A DNA stretch of 64,000 nt from Brachionus plicatilis (lineage: Eukaryota > Rotifera > Eurotatoria > Ploima > Brachionidae): positions 192,101-256,100 of the forward strand of contig QEOQ01000274.1 of NCBI GenBank assembly GCA_010279815.1, given 5' to 3'. This document shows positions 42,333-55,430 of the stretch, one piece after another; position 1 is the stretch's first letter, and the number at the start of each line of letters is the position of its first letter. Made by a program: the position numbers and the translations under genes. The notes below the pieces were generated by a model, which was not told where the DNA came from, did not search any database, and worked only from the letters and a program-made list of their open reading frames with translations.

Positions 42333-44327
42333 ATGGCCTCAATATCAAGTGACCATCAGCATAGACATTATGATAATATCACTGATGACCATGTCTTGGA
42401 CGACGATAAGCTTCTCAAGCTAAGAACTGCTACATATCACAGCAATTTGACCAAGTTGCCAAAAAGTATTCAAGATTATATTGAAGAAAAGGCCAAAATT
42501 TGCCAGCCTGATGCAATTCACATTTGCGATGGTTCCATTGAAGAATACAGGGCTTTTTTGCAGGTCCTAAAAGAAAAAGGAGTCATCCAAAAGTTAGAAA
42601 AAATGAACAATTGCTGGTTGGCTCTGACAGACCCCAAAGATGTGGCCCGAGTTGAATCAAGAACATTTATTAGCTCCAAAAATATGTTGGACACAATTCC
42701 ACAGCCAAAGAATGGATTTAAAGAAATTGATCCTTCATTGAACTTGAGAAATTTAAAGTGCAGTGCTTTGGGAAACTGGATGTCACCAGAAGACTTGGAA
42801 TATGAACTGGGCCGTAGACTGCCAGGCTGCATGAAAGGAAGGACCATGTATGTTGTTCCGTACAGCATGGGTCCTGTTGGTGGTCCAATCTCTAAGATTG
42901 GAGTAGAATTGACCGACTCGTTGTATGTTGTCTGCAATATGAGAATAATGACCCGGATGGGTATTGAGGTTTTTGAAAAAATTGGTGATCATGGTAATTT
43001 TGTGAAGTGTTTGCATACAGTCGGAGTTCCTTTGCCAACACAGCGAACAATTATAAACCACTGGCCTTGCAATCCAGAAATGACCATGATTTCTCATTTA
43101 CCAGAAAAAAATGAAGTCATTTCGTTTGGTAGTGGCTACGGTGGTAACAGTCTGTTGGGAAAAAAGTGCTTTGCTCTTCGTCTTGGCTCAATAATTGCCA
43201 AGCGAGAAGGATGGATGGCTGAACACATGTTAATTTTGGGTATCACAAATCCTCAAGGTGTTAAGAAATATATCGCTGCTGCTTTTCCATCTCAATGTGG
43301 TAAAACAAACTTGGCAATGTTGAGTCCAAGTGTGCCAGGATGGAAAATAGAGTGTGTGGGAGATGATATTGCTTGGATGAAATTTAATGAAAAAGGAGAG
43401 CTGAGAGCCATAAATCCAGAAAATGGTTTCTTCGGTGTGTGTCCTGGAACTTCAGAGCTCACAAATCCAATAGCTCTAAAAGTGGTTCAATATAACACTA
43501 TTTTCACAAATGTAGCCCATACGGCAGATGGTAAAGTCTATTGGGAAGGATTAGACGATAACATGGTTGCACATGGTGAACACTTGATTTCATGGAAAGG
43601 AAAAGATTGGACCAAAGATTCCAAAGAGCCAGCAGCTCATCCAAATTCAAGATTTACATCACCAGCTGAACAATGTCCCATAATAGATCCAAATTGGGAA
43701 AGTCCAGAAGGAGTTCCGATTTCAGCCATAATTTTTGGCGGCAGACGACCCCAAGGTGTTCCGCTAATCTATGAGGCATTTGATTGGGAACATGGTGTGT
43801 TTGTTGGTGCATCAATAAGATCTGAAGCCACAGCAGCTGCTGAACATAAGGGAAAAGTGATCATGCACGATCCATTTGCAATGAGACCATTTTTTGGCTA
43901 CAATTTTGGAGATTACTGCAAACATTGGTTGAGTTTGAACAAAGAGGGAAGAAAAATGCCAAAAATATTCAATGTAAATTGGTTCAGAAAATCGGACAAT
44001 GGTCAGGGGAGCTTTTTGTGGCCAGGCTTTGGAGAAAACATTCGAGTTCTTGAGTGGATTTTCAAGAGAACTGATGGTGATGATTCAATCGCTCAGAAAA
44101 CATCAATTGGTATTTTGCCTAAGCTGGATGGTTTTGATCTAGAAGGATTAAAAATTACTGATGCACAAATGAAAGAGCTTTTGAGTCTTGACAAAAATTT
44201 TCTTTTAGATGAAGTCCAAGAGATTCGAAAGTATTTTAGCGAATTTGTTGGTGACTCCACTCCGATTGAAATTCTCAAACAAATTGACCAGTTTAACGAG
44301 CGAATAAACAATTTTAAATTAGAATAG
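42333..44327 (+). CDS. PCK: phosphoenolpyruvate carboxykinase (GTP), copy 2
   Basis: Intronless, 664 residues starting [19 protein letters not shown]. It has the same catalytic landmarks as copy 1, including the unusual P-loop FPSQCGKT and [10 protein letters not shown]. Against copy 1 the protein differs at about 17 positions in the first 125 residues and nearly half of the last 62. The roughly 460 residues between differ at only two or three sites, with fewer than 20 base changes over 1.4 kb. That mosaic suggests repeated sequence exchange with copy 1, 35 kb away. It lies 2.5 kb upstream of copy 3 in the same orientation. Confidence 0.95.
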   Translation: MASISSDHQHRHYDNITDDHVLDDDKLLKLRTATYHSNLTKLPKSIQDYIEEKAKICQPDAIHICDGSIEEYRAFLQVLKEKGVIQKLEKMNNCWLALTDPKDVARVESRTFISSKNMLDTIPQPKNGFKEIDPSLNLRNLKCSALGNWMSPEDLEYELGRRLPGCMKGRTMYVVPYSMGPVGGPISKIGVELTDSLYVVCNMRIMTRMGIEVFEKIGDHGNFVKCLHTVGVPLPTQRTIINHWPCNPEMTMISHLPEKNEVISFGSGYGGNSLLGKKCFALRLGSIIAKREGWMAEHMLILGITNPQGVKKYIAAAFPSQCGKTNLAMLSPSVPGWKIECVGDDIAWMKFNEKGELRAINPENGFFGVCPGTSELTNPIALKVVQYNTIFTNVAHTADGKVYWEGLDDNMVAHGEHLISWKGKDWTKDSKEPAAHPNSRFTSPAEQCPIIDPNWESPEGVPISAIIFGGRRPQGVPLIYEAFDWEHGVFVGASIRSEATAAAEHKGKVIMHDPFAMRPFFGYNFGDYCKHWLSLNKEGRKMPKIFNVNWFRKSDNGQGSFLWPGFGENIRVLEWIFKRTDGDDSIAQKTSIGILPKLDGFDLEGLKITDAQMKELLSLDKNFLLDEVQEIRKYFSEFVGDSTPIEILKQIDQFNERINNFKLE

Positions 44328-46745
44328 GAATTTGTTTTTTATTTTTTGATAATCTATTATATGTGTTTTAAATATTTAGACATTTTAGAATAAAGATATG
44401 AATGCATCAAAAAAAATTTTCTTATTCAAATAAAAATTGGCAAAAATAATTTTTGAAATAATTATTTTTATTTCAAATTTAATGTTATACTAAATTTTTG
44501 GTTTAGTAAAAAATCCTCAAAATTTCTTATCAAGATTTAGATAGATAAATTTTGTGTGTATTAATTGGCGCCTATCAAGTATTTTTAAAATGGAAAATGA
44601 TGTAATTTAGCCAATTTTTGATGCAAAAATTTTTATTTTATTAAAAAAAAAATTATTTCTCATAATTTTGTCTTTTAAATTTTTAAATAATCTAAAAATA
44701 AAAAAATAAAAATAATGAATAAGTTGAAAAATTCTATCATATTAATCAGCTCATGATGATAGTGACTAAAAAAACTTATTTTGGAATCAAAAAAAAAAAT
44801 TTCATTTAATAAGAAAAAAAAAAATTCCAAAAAATCTGAAAATAAACTTGAATTCAATTTATACCAAAATTAAATGAATTTTTATAGCAAAAAAATCCAC
44901 TTTTTTGCAAAAATTAATTAATTTTAAATTTTTTTTTTATTAGATTTTATTTAAAAATATTTAAATAATTAAATTTATTGAATAAATAGCAAACAGAAAA
45001 ATTAACCAAAAGGACCAAGAATTTTAAAGAATATTTTTTAGCTATGTCTTTAAAAAAGTAGCATCAGCTGTAAAAGAAAAAAGTAAAAAAAATTTCAAAA
45101 TTGATTATTTATGAAAATTTCTTTAATGAGATTTTAACTTTTTATTTCGAATGCTTTATATTCAATGGTAAAGGTTTCGATTAAAATTATTTTTTTAAAA
45201 TTTATCTATAAGTTTAAGCTTTGAAGCATGTTGAATTCTTTTTATAAATAATGAATAAAAGTTCATTTAAGGTATTTGGATGACGTCAGTTCAGTGCATT
45301 TATTATCAAATAAAGTCTAGATTAAATAAATCCACAAATTTTTGCATTTTTTGTTAAATTGGTGTGAAGATATTTTTAGATTTAGCAGTCTAAATAAAGA
45401 ATTCACCTTTTTTTATTGTGGCAAAATTATTTTAAATCACAAAATCCATAATTTAGAATTTTTTTCATAGAAATTTAATTTTGCCGAAATATTTATTTTA
45501 AATTTGGAAAAAAGGGAGTGTTAAAAATTTGGAATTTTTTTGTTTTAATTTCTGGCCATGATCTAAGAGAAAATAAATTTAAAATAAAATTTTATTAAGA
45601 GAGACTTGATTAAATTTGTAAAAACAAAAATTATGACTCAACATTTTATTAGTTTGAAAAAAATAATCACCTCATGCTCAACACACCCAAATTGTCTAAA
45701 ATTAAATAAAAAATATAAAGCTTGAAAAGTATGTTAATTTATAGTATACGAATAATAAAAACTGATAGTCATCTAGAATCATATGTCAAATAAAGTTAGA
45801 TAATTTTAAAAAAAGCTATTTTAATCCTATGCTCGATTCGTGCTAATTTAAAAAACACGTTGAACATTTATTCAAATGCCATCATATTTTTGGGAGACCC
45901 TTTTCAATTCAAACTCAAATAAACAAGTTTTTGGAAGCAACAAAAAAATTCAAATAATCAAAACAAATTGTTTTCTAAACAAAAATTTTATTTGCAAAAT
46001 TAAAAATGATGATTTCTTAATACTTTTTGTTAAATACAAAATAAGCAAAAGAGACTGTAAGCAGTTGTGAATATAAAATTTTGAAACGGACTTATTTGAG
46101 ATGAAACATCTTTGAAATAAAAGAAAAATGGATCAAAAGATTCGAATGCGAACCAAAGTCCAAACCTAATGTATCCTAGCACTTGTTTCAAAAGGAACAA
46201 GTTGAAATGCGCTGCTTTTTTTCTTCGCAGAGAACATTTGTTTCGACGCTATGCGTCATCATTTTGCTTTGAGAGCGCACAATATCCATTTTATGAATTC
46301 AATCAGATGATGTTGATTTTTATAAATAGTCAAAGTTAGGATCAAACTTGAAATTACAAATTATGCCAACCTTTTTCTGAACAATTTAAGCTTAGGGAAA
46401 ACTAATTTATTTTCACAAGCAATTTAGAAATAAAATTAGTAAACGTGAAAAATTGACTAGGTTTACTCCAAAATTGTTTGGAAAAAAAGCAACGTCTTCA
46501 ATGTTAAAATTCTGCTTAGTATTTTTGAAAACGTGTTCTTCTAGAATGTTTCTTTAGTTAGACTTTGTATTCTAAACACACCCTGAACCTCCAGGTCCAC
46601 CGACTTACACAGCGTTTCCCAGCTCACTCTACAGAGTCTGCGAAACGATTCTTCGTCTTCCAAAGTTCACATGTACACCCCTCAAAATAAAAATTATAAT
46701 TAGGCTGGCAAACATAATTAGAATATTGACTAAGCGAAAAATCCA
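44328..46745. other. spacer between PEPCK copies 2 and 3
   Basis: 44.3-45.8 kb is A/T-rich without genes. A perfect CRE palindrome TGACGTCA sits at 45281-45288. From about 46130 to 46700 the sequence is markedly less A/T-rich and not coding in any long frame (for example TTTCGACGCTATGCGTCATC, 46236-46262), consistent with an extended upstream regulatory region of copy 3. Confidence 0.45.
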
Positions 46746-46873
46746 GATCTAGGTTTCACGCCCATCATTATTCGTATAAATACGCGATTATTTTTGCCCA
46801 ACCAAATAAAATTGTATTTTTAAAAACTTAAACTTTTATTTTTAGTCACATTAGAATTTTTAACTTTGCCAAC
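46746..46873 (+). promoter_or_regulatory. candidate core promoter of PEPCK copy 3
   Basis: TATAAATA at 46775-46782, flanked by TTCG and CGCG, stands out from simple A/T runs and lies 92 bp upstream of the first ATG (46874). A start site about 30 bp downstream would leave a short leader. Confidence 0.5.
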
Positions 46874-48974
46874 ATGGTCGACCAATTGAGAAATGTAATT
46901 GGAACTCGACAGCTTTGTATAAATTTCTAATTTTTGTTCTATTTAGTTTGACTCGAGCGAGTTGTTCAAAAAAACAATGGACATTGGCGTCAACTGCCAG
47001 CTGAATGGAAATTGCAAGCAGTTTGCCAATTTTCAAATGAGCCCAGTGCTTGCCGACAACAAGATGCTGAAATTGAAAAAGTCTTGCTACAAATGCAACA
47101 TGACAGACTTGCCACAAGGTCTGCAAAATTTTATAGAAGAAAAAGCCAGAGTGTGCCAACCAGACAAAATTCATATTTGCGATGGTTCCATTGAAGAATA
47201 CAATGCATTGCTTGAGTTGCTACAAGTAAATGGTTCATTGCAAAAGCTGGAAAAAATGGATGATTGCTGGCTGGCTCTGACAGATCCCAAAGATGTGGCC
47301 CGAGTCGAATCGAGAACATTCATCTGCACAAAAAGCATGCGCGACACCATTCCAACACCAAAGCACGGCTTTAAAGAAGTTGACTCTTCATTGAACCTGA
47401 GAAATTTAAAGTGCACAGCTCTTGGAAACTGGATGTCACCAGAAGACTTGGAATACGAGCTGGGCCGTAGACTGCCAGGCTGCATGAAAGGAAGGACCAT
47501 GTATGTTGTGCCGTACAGCATGGGCTCTGTCGGTGGCTCGATCTCGAAGATTGGAGTTGAGCTCACCGATTCGCCTTATGTTGTGTGCAATATGAGAATC
47601 ATGACCCGGATGGGTATCAAGATATTGGGAAAAATTGAGGACGAAAGTGTTTTTGTGAAGTGTTTGCATACAGTGGGCGTTCCATTGCCAACAAAAATGA
47701 CCATTGTGAACAATTGGCCTTGCAATCCAGAAATGACAATGGTTGCCCATTTGCCAGAAAAAAATGAAGTCATTTCGTTTGGCAGTGGCTACGGTGGCAA
47801 CAGTCTGTTGGGCAAAAAGTGCTTTGCTCTTCGTCTTGGCTCAATAATTGCCAAGCGAGAAGGATGGATGGCTGAACACATGTTAATTTTGGGTATCACA
47901 AATCCCCAGGGTGTTAAGAAATACATCGCTGCTGCTTTTCCCTCTGCATGTGGAAAGACCAATCTAGCAATGATGACTCCAAGTGTGCCAGGATGGAAAA
48001 TAGAGTGCGTGGGCGATGACATTGCTTGGATGAAATTTAATGAAAAAGGAGAGCTGAGAGCCATAAATCCAGAAAATGGTTTCTTCGGTGTGTGTCCCGG
48101 AACATCGAATTCTACCAACCCAATCGCCATGAAAACCATTCAAAAGCATACCATATTTACCAATGTTGCTCATACTGCTGACGGAGAAGTCTACTGGGAG
48201 GGCATGGACGACAACATGGTCTCACATGGTGAACACTTGATATCGTGGAAAGGAAAAGATTGGACCAAGGATTCAAAAGAGCCAGCTGCTCATCCCAACT
48301 CAAGATTTTGTGCCCCAGCTGAACAATGTCCCATAATAGATCCAAATTGGGAAAGTCCAGAGGGAGTTCCGATTTCAGCCATAATTTTTGGCGGCAGACG
48401 ACCCCAAGGTGTTCCGCTAATCTATGAGGCGTTCAATTGGGAACATGGTGTCTATATTGGCGCTTCTGTTAAATCTGAAGCCACCGCAGCTGCTGAACAT
48501 AAGGGAAAAGTGATCATGCACGATCCATTTGCAATGAGACCATTTTTTGGCTACAATTTTGGAGATTACTGCAAACATTGGTTGAGTTTGAGCAAAGAGG
48601 GAAGAAAAATGCCAAAGATTTTCCATGTAAATTGGTTCAGAAAATCGGACAATGGTCAGGGGAGCTTTTTGTGGCCAGGTTTTGGAGAAAACATTCGAGT
48701 TCTTGAGTGGATTTTCAAGAGAACTGATGGTGATGATTCAATCGCTCAGAAAACACCAATTGGGTACATGCCCAAAGTGGACAGCTTTGACATGGAAGGA
48801 TTAAATATTCCAGTTGGATGCATCCAAGAGTTATTTAGCTTGGACAAACAATTTTGGCTCGGAGAGCTGGAAGAAATTGAGAAATATTTTGACCAAAATG
48901 TTAATATTTCAATGCCAAATGAAGTGTTGGATCAATTGAGTTCTATTCGTGAGCGATTTTTAAGTTTAGATTAG
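46874..48974 (+). CDS. PCK: phosphoenolpyruvate carboxykinase (GTP), copy 3
   Basis: Two exons, 46874-46894 and 46947-48974, give 682 residues. The 52-nt intron (GTAATT...CTATTTAG) joins MVDQLRN to [15 protein letters not shown] in frame; an internal ATG at 46977 would give 665 residues. The active site is canonical: [14 protein letters not shown]-loop FPSACGKTN (Cys342, Lys344, Thr345), [31 protein letters not shown]. The N-terminal extension has few basic residues and does not look like a mitochondrial presequence, so a cytosolic enzyme is favoured. Several blocks (47760-47945, 48530-48760) are nearly identical in DNA to copies 1 and 2, while intervening parts are clearly diverged. Confidence 0.93.
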
Positions 48975-50665
48975 GACATTTTTTTTTCTTATCTTTTTTC
49001 TCATGTTTTCTAGAAATTCAAATTTTTATTTAAATTCTCAGATATTGAAGTTAAACATTTTTTTATTTAATTATTAGAAATTTTTACTTTGTTGTAGACA
49101 AAACATTGAATAAAATTTTGAATTTAAGTTTTTTAATTGGCTCAACAACAACTCTCTTTGGTATCATGTTGAATAGAAAAACTATTGTAAATTAGTGAAT
49201 TTTCTTACTGATCGAATCTTTTTAAATGTAAATTTTTTTTTTTCATTTTAAACACATAATTTAATTTATTCTCTAAATAAATAATTTATTAAACTAAAAT
49301 TTTTAAAATAAAGTTTTTATTCTAAAAATGAATTTTTTTCTTTTACAATTTAAAATTTTGCGCAGTATTTTTGAAATTCATTCTTTTTAAATATAGACTA
49401 TCAAAAATTAGATAAAAAAGTTTTATCCTCAAAGATGTGTTTTTTAAAGCCAAAAGTAATTACAAGTTATAATGTCATTTTAAATTCTTTTTAATTAAAT
49501 TAAATTTTTTGATTTGAAACAATGTCACAAATTTTGTTGATCATCATCCACTTTGAATGTATATAAAGCCACAAAAATTTTTTTTCTACAGATTTTTTTT
49601 TATCAAGTAAAATTATTATTTTATTTTTTAAAATCAAAATAACCCTTTCTTCAAGTTCTATTATTCAATTTTAGAAAAATTATTTTAAATTTAAAAATAT
49701 AAAAAATAAAACATGTATCTAAATTTCAAATGATTTAACTTTGATCTTTGAAGGAAGTTTTTTGACTCATTAAATTGAAATAAATCTTCAATAAATGTTG
49801 ATCAAGAAAAAAATATTTTTTTGCTAATTTTTGAATTCTTAAATTTTAAAACGGCTAAAAAATAATTTTTTAACGCAAAAAAAATCACAATTTAAGATCA
49901 TTTTTACCCATTAATCTTTTTAAAGGTTTGGAATAGATTTAATTATGATCACAAAAACATTCATTCATTTAATCAATCTTTAAAATTTATGTAATCATAT
50001 TAAAATGTCAAAAAGAAATGCTGGTTTGGAAGCCATGGAGAGTTTGACCTAATATGATGGCAAACTCAAATGCTGTGAGTGAAAAAGAAGCTGATTCAGC
50101 TGACGAAAAGATTTTGATTTTTGTCTCAATTCAAGTGATTAAAATTATTTTTTAAATAATTTACAAAAATATTAAAATTTAAAAATTAATCTATAACTCT
50201 ATAATAAATTCAAAAAAATTTTTATTTATTATCATTTTATCATGCATAAACTATGATGGAACATTTGGATCTGGATGGTCCTTAACGTTATAATTTTAAT
50301 TTTCTTCTAAGTGTTAAAATAAAAAAGTAATTTTTAAATAATTTTTTTCAAAAATTAGACATAATTGAAAATTGAATTAAAATTTTGATATAATTGAAAT
50401 AGTTTAAATTGAAATAATTTTTTAAAAATAATTACTTAAATGATCATCAAATTGTAATTTTTTTAAAGCTGATTAAAATCAAATCAATTTACCAAAATTC
50501 TCTAATTATCTAGTTCAACAGCAAGTAATTATCTTCAATAAAAATAAATTAAAATAAACAAAAACTAATTAATTTCAACTTATTAAGTTAATTTTTTTAG
50601 TTCAAAATAGAATTTTAATTTTTTCAACAAAAAGTAATTATTCTCAACAGTAAATAATTATTTTT
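48975..50665. other. gene-free AT-rich stretch downstream of PEPCK copy 3
   Basis: No supported ORF. It includes the PEPCK-3 3' flank (AATAAA near 49109). Repeats of AATTAATTTT type occur but no clear element boundaries. Confidence 0.4.
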
Positions 50666-51650
50666 GCAGTACAGGTAATTAACGACCTACGTAAAATGAT
50701 GTAAAATTAAGCTATTTCAAGTAAATAAAAATGCTGACAGCCAAAAAAGTCCAATTATTCAGACAAAAATTTGATTGTCAATACATTTTTGTTAGTTTTT
50801 TAATATTTTTTCGATACTTGAATTTTCCATTTTTTAGATTTAATTGCATAATTTTACACGAAATAATGTTATACACTGTAAAAAGTTAATTTTTCGTATT
50901 AAAATTAATTTTTCAGTCAATTCACTAGTCTATGATGTTTCTTCTTTCATTTTAAATACTTCATTTTATTTAATTTAAAAGATAATTCAAGTTGTCAAAG
51001 GGTTCAACAGTATTTAGAAATTAAAACAAATTACAAATTTTCTAAACAAATATTCGAAAAACAAATATTAGATCTTAATCATAGAAAAAATATATCGCCA
51101 AGATATAAAAAAAAATTAAAAATTAGTTATTCAAAAGGTTCATTAGCCACTAAAAAAGTTATAAGAATATTGCCAAGATCTAAACTAGTTTTAGAAATTA
51201 CCAAAAATAATACTTAATAATAAAAAAAAAAATTTTTAGACTGTCAGAAACGTCTCTATACATTTTTAATTAAAAAAATAAAATTAAAATTTAGTTTAAA
51301 TAGTTGGTACACGTTGCTTCGCTGCCGGAGAAAAAAAATTAAAAAATATATATTGATAAAATCTTTAATTTTATGTTCAAATTTAAATTTTTAAATTTTT
51401 TTACTTATTATTGAGCATTTTGCAGAGAAATTTAGTCAAAAACATTCAAAAGTTTTTAACAAAATACAATTTGATCTGTTTTTATATTTGTAAAATACAA
51501 TTTGATTTTTTGGCTCTCAGCATTTTGTTAAGTTTTACTTGAAATAATGTAATTTTACATCACTTTACGTAAGCTAAAGTACATATTAAAACTTACATTT
51601 TTTGAAGTAAAATTACAAAAAATGATGCTATATTACCCGTTCTGTGGTTA
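50666..51650. mobile_element. about 1-kb inverted-repeat element with a short internal ORF
   Basis: The left segment (CTACGTAAAATGATGTAAAA ... AAAATGCTGACAGCCAAAAA) is mirrored by the right segment (GGCTCTCAGCATTTTGTTAA ... ATTTTACATCACTTTACGTA). The right end ATTACCCGTTCTGTGGTT matches the AACCGCAGAACGG start of the copy at 29826. The plus frame at about 50985-51218 is open (QQYLEIKTNYKFSKQIFEKQ ... VIRILPRSKLVLEITKNN), basic and unrecognised. Confidence 0.55.
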
Positions 51651-52149
51651 AAAAAATAATTCTCTAGAAGTCAGAAAAATTAAGATTTAATGTGTTATTC
51701 GTAAATTAAAAGTATTATTCCTCAATTGACGTGGCATGCTTCAGCTGGAAAGGAATCGAAAAATTCTTGACTATTTGATTTATCTTTCTCGAACCGAATG
51801 CAATCTAAAAAATAATTGAAAAATTTTTTAATTTTAGTTAAAAATATTTTACAGAACTAAATTATTCCTTTATATTAAAAAAATTTATTCAAATTTTTCT
51901 GAATTGAAACAATTGAATTGAAATGAACTTCATAACCCCTATATATTTTATATTTTTAAAATTTATCTTTTTTTAAAGAAAATTTTTTTATTTGTTTAAA
52001 AATTAAATTAAATTTTAAGATTTTTTTTTAAATGAAAACTAAATATTCTTTGTTTGATGTAATCTTTTTAAATTCAATGTAATGTAATTGATAAACTAAC
52101 TCTCATTTATTTTTAAAATAACAAATTTCAAAACTCGCCCTTTTGTCAT

Positions 52150-52640
52150 GCTTTATCAAAATTCTTTAAAAATTTTATTTAATAAATAAGGTTATAGAAT
52201 AAAGTTTATTATTTGCCATCTTTGAAATGACCACAAGGATTAGATCTCTTCTTAAAAGAAAAGTTTCCCAGTTATTTTTATATCCATTTTAAGTTGTGTG
52301 TTCCACCACTTCTTTTTGCAGATTGTTCCACTCATTTGCTACTCGATTTGTAAAGAGGTTCAATTTTTTTAAGTCATCTCGGACAAGATGCTTAAACTCA
52401 ATTTTTCCAATTCTCCAAATATCACTTAAAACCACTATTGGCTTCATTTTTGGTCAAAAAAAAGCAAATATGCATTTGATAATGGACTTATTTAATCCAT
52501 AAGGATAAAGTCTATAAGTCAGTCTTTTGTGAGATGCTTTATCAAATACTTTACAAAAGTTAATATTCACAATATCAGCATTTTTATATAAAAAGTTCCA
52601 GTGAGGAAATCCAAAGTTTCCAAAATAGCAAAGTAAAAGA
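52150..52640 (-). pseudogene. internally deleted LINE reverse transcriptase remnant
   Basis: On the minus strand, NINFCKVFDKASHKRLTYRL (RT domain block with the FxKAFDxVSH pattern) is followed after a short decayed stretch by DIWRIGKIEFKHLVRDDLKK and FTNRVANEWNNLQKEVVEHT. The latter is the C-terminal region of LINE ORF2 (TxRVxxxWNxLPxxVV). The catalytic box between them is deleted. Confidence 0.75.
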
Positions 52641-53473
52641 GAGGTAACTTTATCTTAACTTTTTCACAATTTAAAACATCGAACAATTTGAATTGTCTTT
52701 GTCTGATTTGAACAACAAATTAATTGACTACAATTTAAATTTAGATTTTATTTTAATTTGATCTTTTTTTCCTAAAGCCAAAGCTATGTAAATTATTTAC
52801 ATAGCTAAATAATTACAGTACTGCTAGGCCATGATTTTTTTTGGTCCTTTTTAGGCTGCTGCTTTTAAAGGACCAAAAAAGCTGCTGTTTTTCCTATTTT
52901 TCTTAAATTTTTTTTTAAAAAATAAACTTTTTAAAAAATTTTAGCTTTTTATATCTAAAAAAAAAAACGTGATTTTACGTAAATTTATGTAAAATATAAA
53001 ATTTCAAAATTGTTTTTAAAAAAAAGTAAAAAAAAGTAAAAAAACGTAAATTTTGTTTCGATTTAATTAAAAAAAATTTTATTGTTTGGTTTAAGAAAAT
53101 ATTAGACAAAAAAATCTATTCTTTATTTTTCAAGTTTCCTCTATCGTTTTTAATGATCTTGGTTGCATTAAACTAAGCTGCATTAAAGTCGTTTTTAGAT
53201 GGCACAAATTTTTTTAAAAAAGCTAAATCAATTTTTTAAATTTTAAATGGTATAGTTTAAATATGTTTCCATATCTTTTATTTCTTAAAGTGATTTGCTG
53301 TCTTTTTTTTGATAATATCCAATAGGTTTATTGAGCTCATCGGTGAATTTGTCCCTTATTTTCTTTCACAGTTGAATCATGAATCTGTTCTATGCCGTGA
53401 TTTTTTGAAAGAAACCGTATAAACTCGGTTTGCACTTGAATACATTTTAATATTTTTTGAGACTTATTTATGT
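52641..53473. other. gene-free stretch with repeat debris
   Basis: It contains GTGATTTTACGTAAATTTAT-type tracts (52970-53050). At 53320-53460 the minus strand reads like decayed coding sequence (QTEFIRFLSKNHGIEQIHDS then frameshift), probably a transposon relic. Confidence 0.35.
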
Positions 53474-53790
53474 TATATACCCCAAATATTGAATAAAATA
53501 CACCAAAATTTAATTTTTTTACCCCAATTTTATTAGATTTACACTAATTAATAAGAAAAAAAAGACAATTTTTTTTCACATTGACACCAAATTAATTGGA
53601 AAAATACTAAAAGTATTAAAAAAAATATTTTTTTTTAATTCTACAACAAAAAATATAATTTTTACCACATTTATTTGGACAAGCCCAGTATCTTCTCTAA
53701 GTTATTTTAGCTCCACATTTTTCACAAAACTAATCTTTTTGGTCTGTCCAAGTGAGTTTATTTGTTTCTACTGTGTAAATTCCAGGGGAC
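53474..53790. mobile_element. intact-order copy of the TACCCCAAATATTGAATAAA repeat
   Basis: Matches 26886-26908 plus 28880-29215 without the hAT-like insertion, so it serves as the empty-site reference for that insertion. Its end carries decayed FLYWCH-like coding sequence on the minus strand. Confidence 0.65.
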
Positions 53791-54659
53791 ATTGTCGAAA
53801 TTTAATAATAAAATTAATGTAATAATGTAATAAAAATAAGAAAAACAGCAGCTTTTTACTTAAAAATGCCTTTATATTTTTTTTTAAACTTATTTAGCTT
53901 GATTTTGATTTTAATTTCAATTTTCAAGCTACAAGGTAAATCAAAATGGTCCCTTGTCCATAAAATACCGATTAACGCTTAATTCATTAAAATTAAAATT
54001 CAACTTAAGAAGATCCAAGTTTTTTTAACCATTGAAACCTGAGAAGTCTAAAAATCTTTTAGAGTGATTTAATACCAGTATTTTCGGAAAATTACGTAAA
54101 ATACCGTAAATCAACCAAATTTTCCCAAATTTAACGCAAATCAATTTTGCAAAAAATGTCTTTTTTTTCAAAAATCAAAAATTTGATTTTTTTTTTTTTT
54201 TTAAACGATTTTAAAAATAACTATTTTCAATCAAAGATCACGTAAATTTTGGTTATTTTTTGTAAAAATTGGTGCAAACCACTAAAATTTATAAAAACTT
54301 AATTTTTTATTGTTATAGGGCTGATTTACTAAGTTATATCAGTTGTTAAGCATTACTATACTTGTTGATATATATGATATATAATGGTTTATTAATATAT
54401 CATATTAATTGGAATTACTAGGCAACTCTAATTAATAGCTTCGAGACGAATATGAATTATAGATTGTATTTAAAAGAAATAGATTTTTGGTTAAGTTGTC
54501 GTTCTGATAGTATAAAATAAAACAATTTAAAACAATCCACTCTTTTCTTGGTACAATGAATACAAGGAAGAAAATCACCCTAAAATATTAAAAAATATAT
54601 GAAAATACGCAACTATTTAGAAATCGATTAATACCAAAAAAAATCATAATATTTTAATG

Positions 54660-55200
54660 TTAATGATCAGACCAGTCGCCATCTCTATGAATAACTACCT
54701 CAATAACCTTATAGTTTTTAATTATTATTTTTAAAATAACAAATACAGGAGTCATAGTTTTTTGAATATCATTGATGGCTTCTATCATATCTGATTATTT
54801 TAAACTCAGAGTTGCTAAAAAGTCACAAGTCTCAAGTCAAGTCCAAGTCCGGACTTTTTTTTTTCGAGCTAAGACTTAAAATTTTTTTTTTTTTAAAAAA
54901 GTCCAACTTTTTTTTAACTACTTGGACTTTTTTTTGGGACTTTTAAACAACTTTGCATAAGAGGTTCACAAGAAATCAATTAATTTTAGGTCGGGAGATT
55001 TAGGTGGTGATTTATCCTTAATTTTCTGGAACTAGACAAATATTTTAAATAAAAAGTTAAAGTTCCTACTCAAAAATCATAGTTTATGCTTTAAAAATTC
55101 GTACAAACGTCAGATTTGTGCTTAGGATCATTATTCTGGTGAAGTCTTAACCAAATGTCGTAAAGGGAATAAATAATAGGCCAGAATTTCTTGATATAAT
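54660..55200 (-). pseudogene. Tc1/mariner transposase fragments
   Basis: The minus strand contains LHQNNDPKHKSDV (the QxDNDPKHxS catalytic block), then PPKSPDLKLI (SPDLNPIE degenerate), and after the nested MITE the tail KVIEVVIHRDGDWSDH. Stops and frameshifts are present. The tail resembles that of the fragment at 25190-25480, so both may be one family. Confidence 0.7.
54807..54955. mobile_element. short copy of the CAGAGTTG hAT-like MITE
   Basis: Starts CAGAGTTGCTAAAAAGTCAC and ends GGGACTTTTAAACAACTTTG. It is nested within the Tc1 remnant. No target duplication is recognisable. Confidence 0.6.
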
Positions 55201-55430
55201 TTTGAATCAATGTTTTTCTCTTAATACCTTTTTTGTATGTGTATATTCAAATTCTAAATTAAATTAGTTTTGTGTGATTAAAATAAAATTTTTATAAATC
55301 TTTCTGTTTTTATACCAATTTGTAAAAAAAATAACTAAAATTGACGTGATCTTTGATTAAAAATAGTTATTTTTAAAATTGTATAATTAGAGAAAAAATT
55401 TTAAATTTTTGATTTTTGGAAAAAAAAGAC

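Noticed and set aside
46530..46552. Heat-shock-element-like GTTCTTCTAGAATGTTTC upstream of PEPCK copy 3
   Set aside because: The third pentamer is out of register by one base, and such matches are expected in A/T-rich DNA; not strong enough to list.
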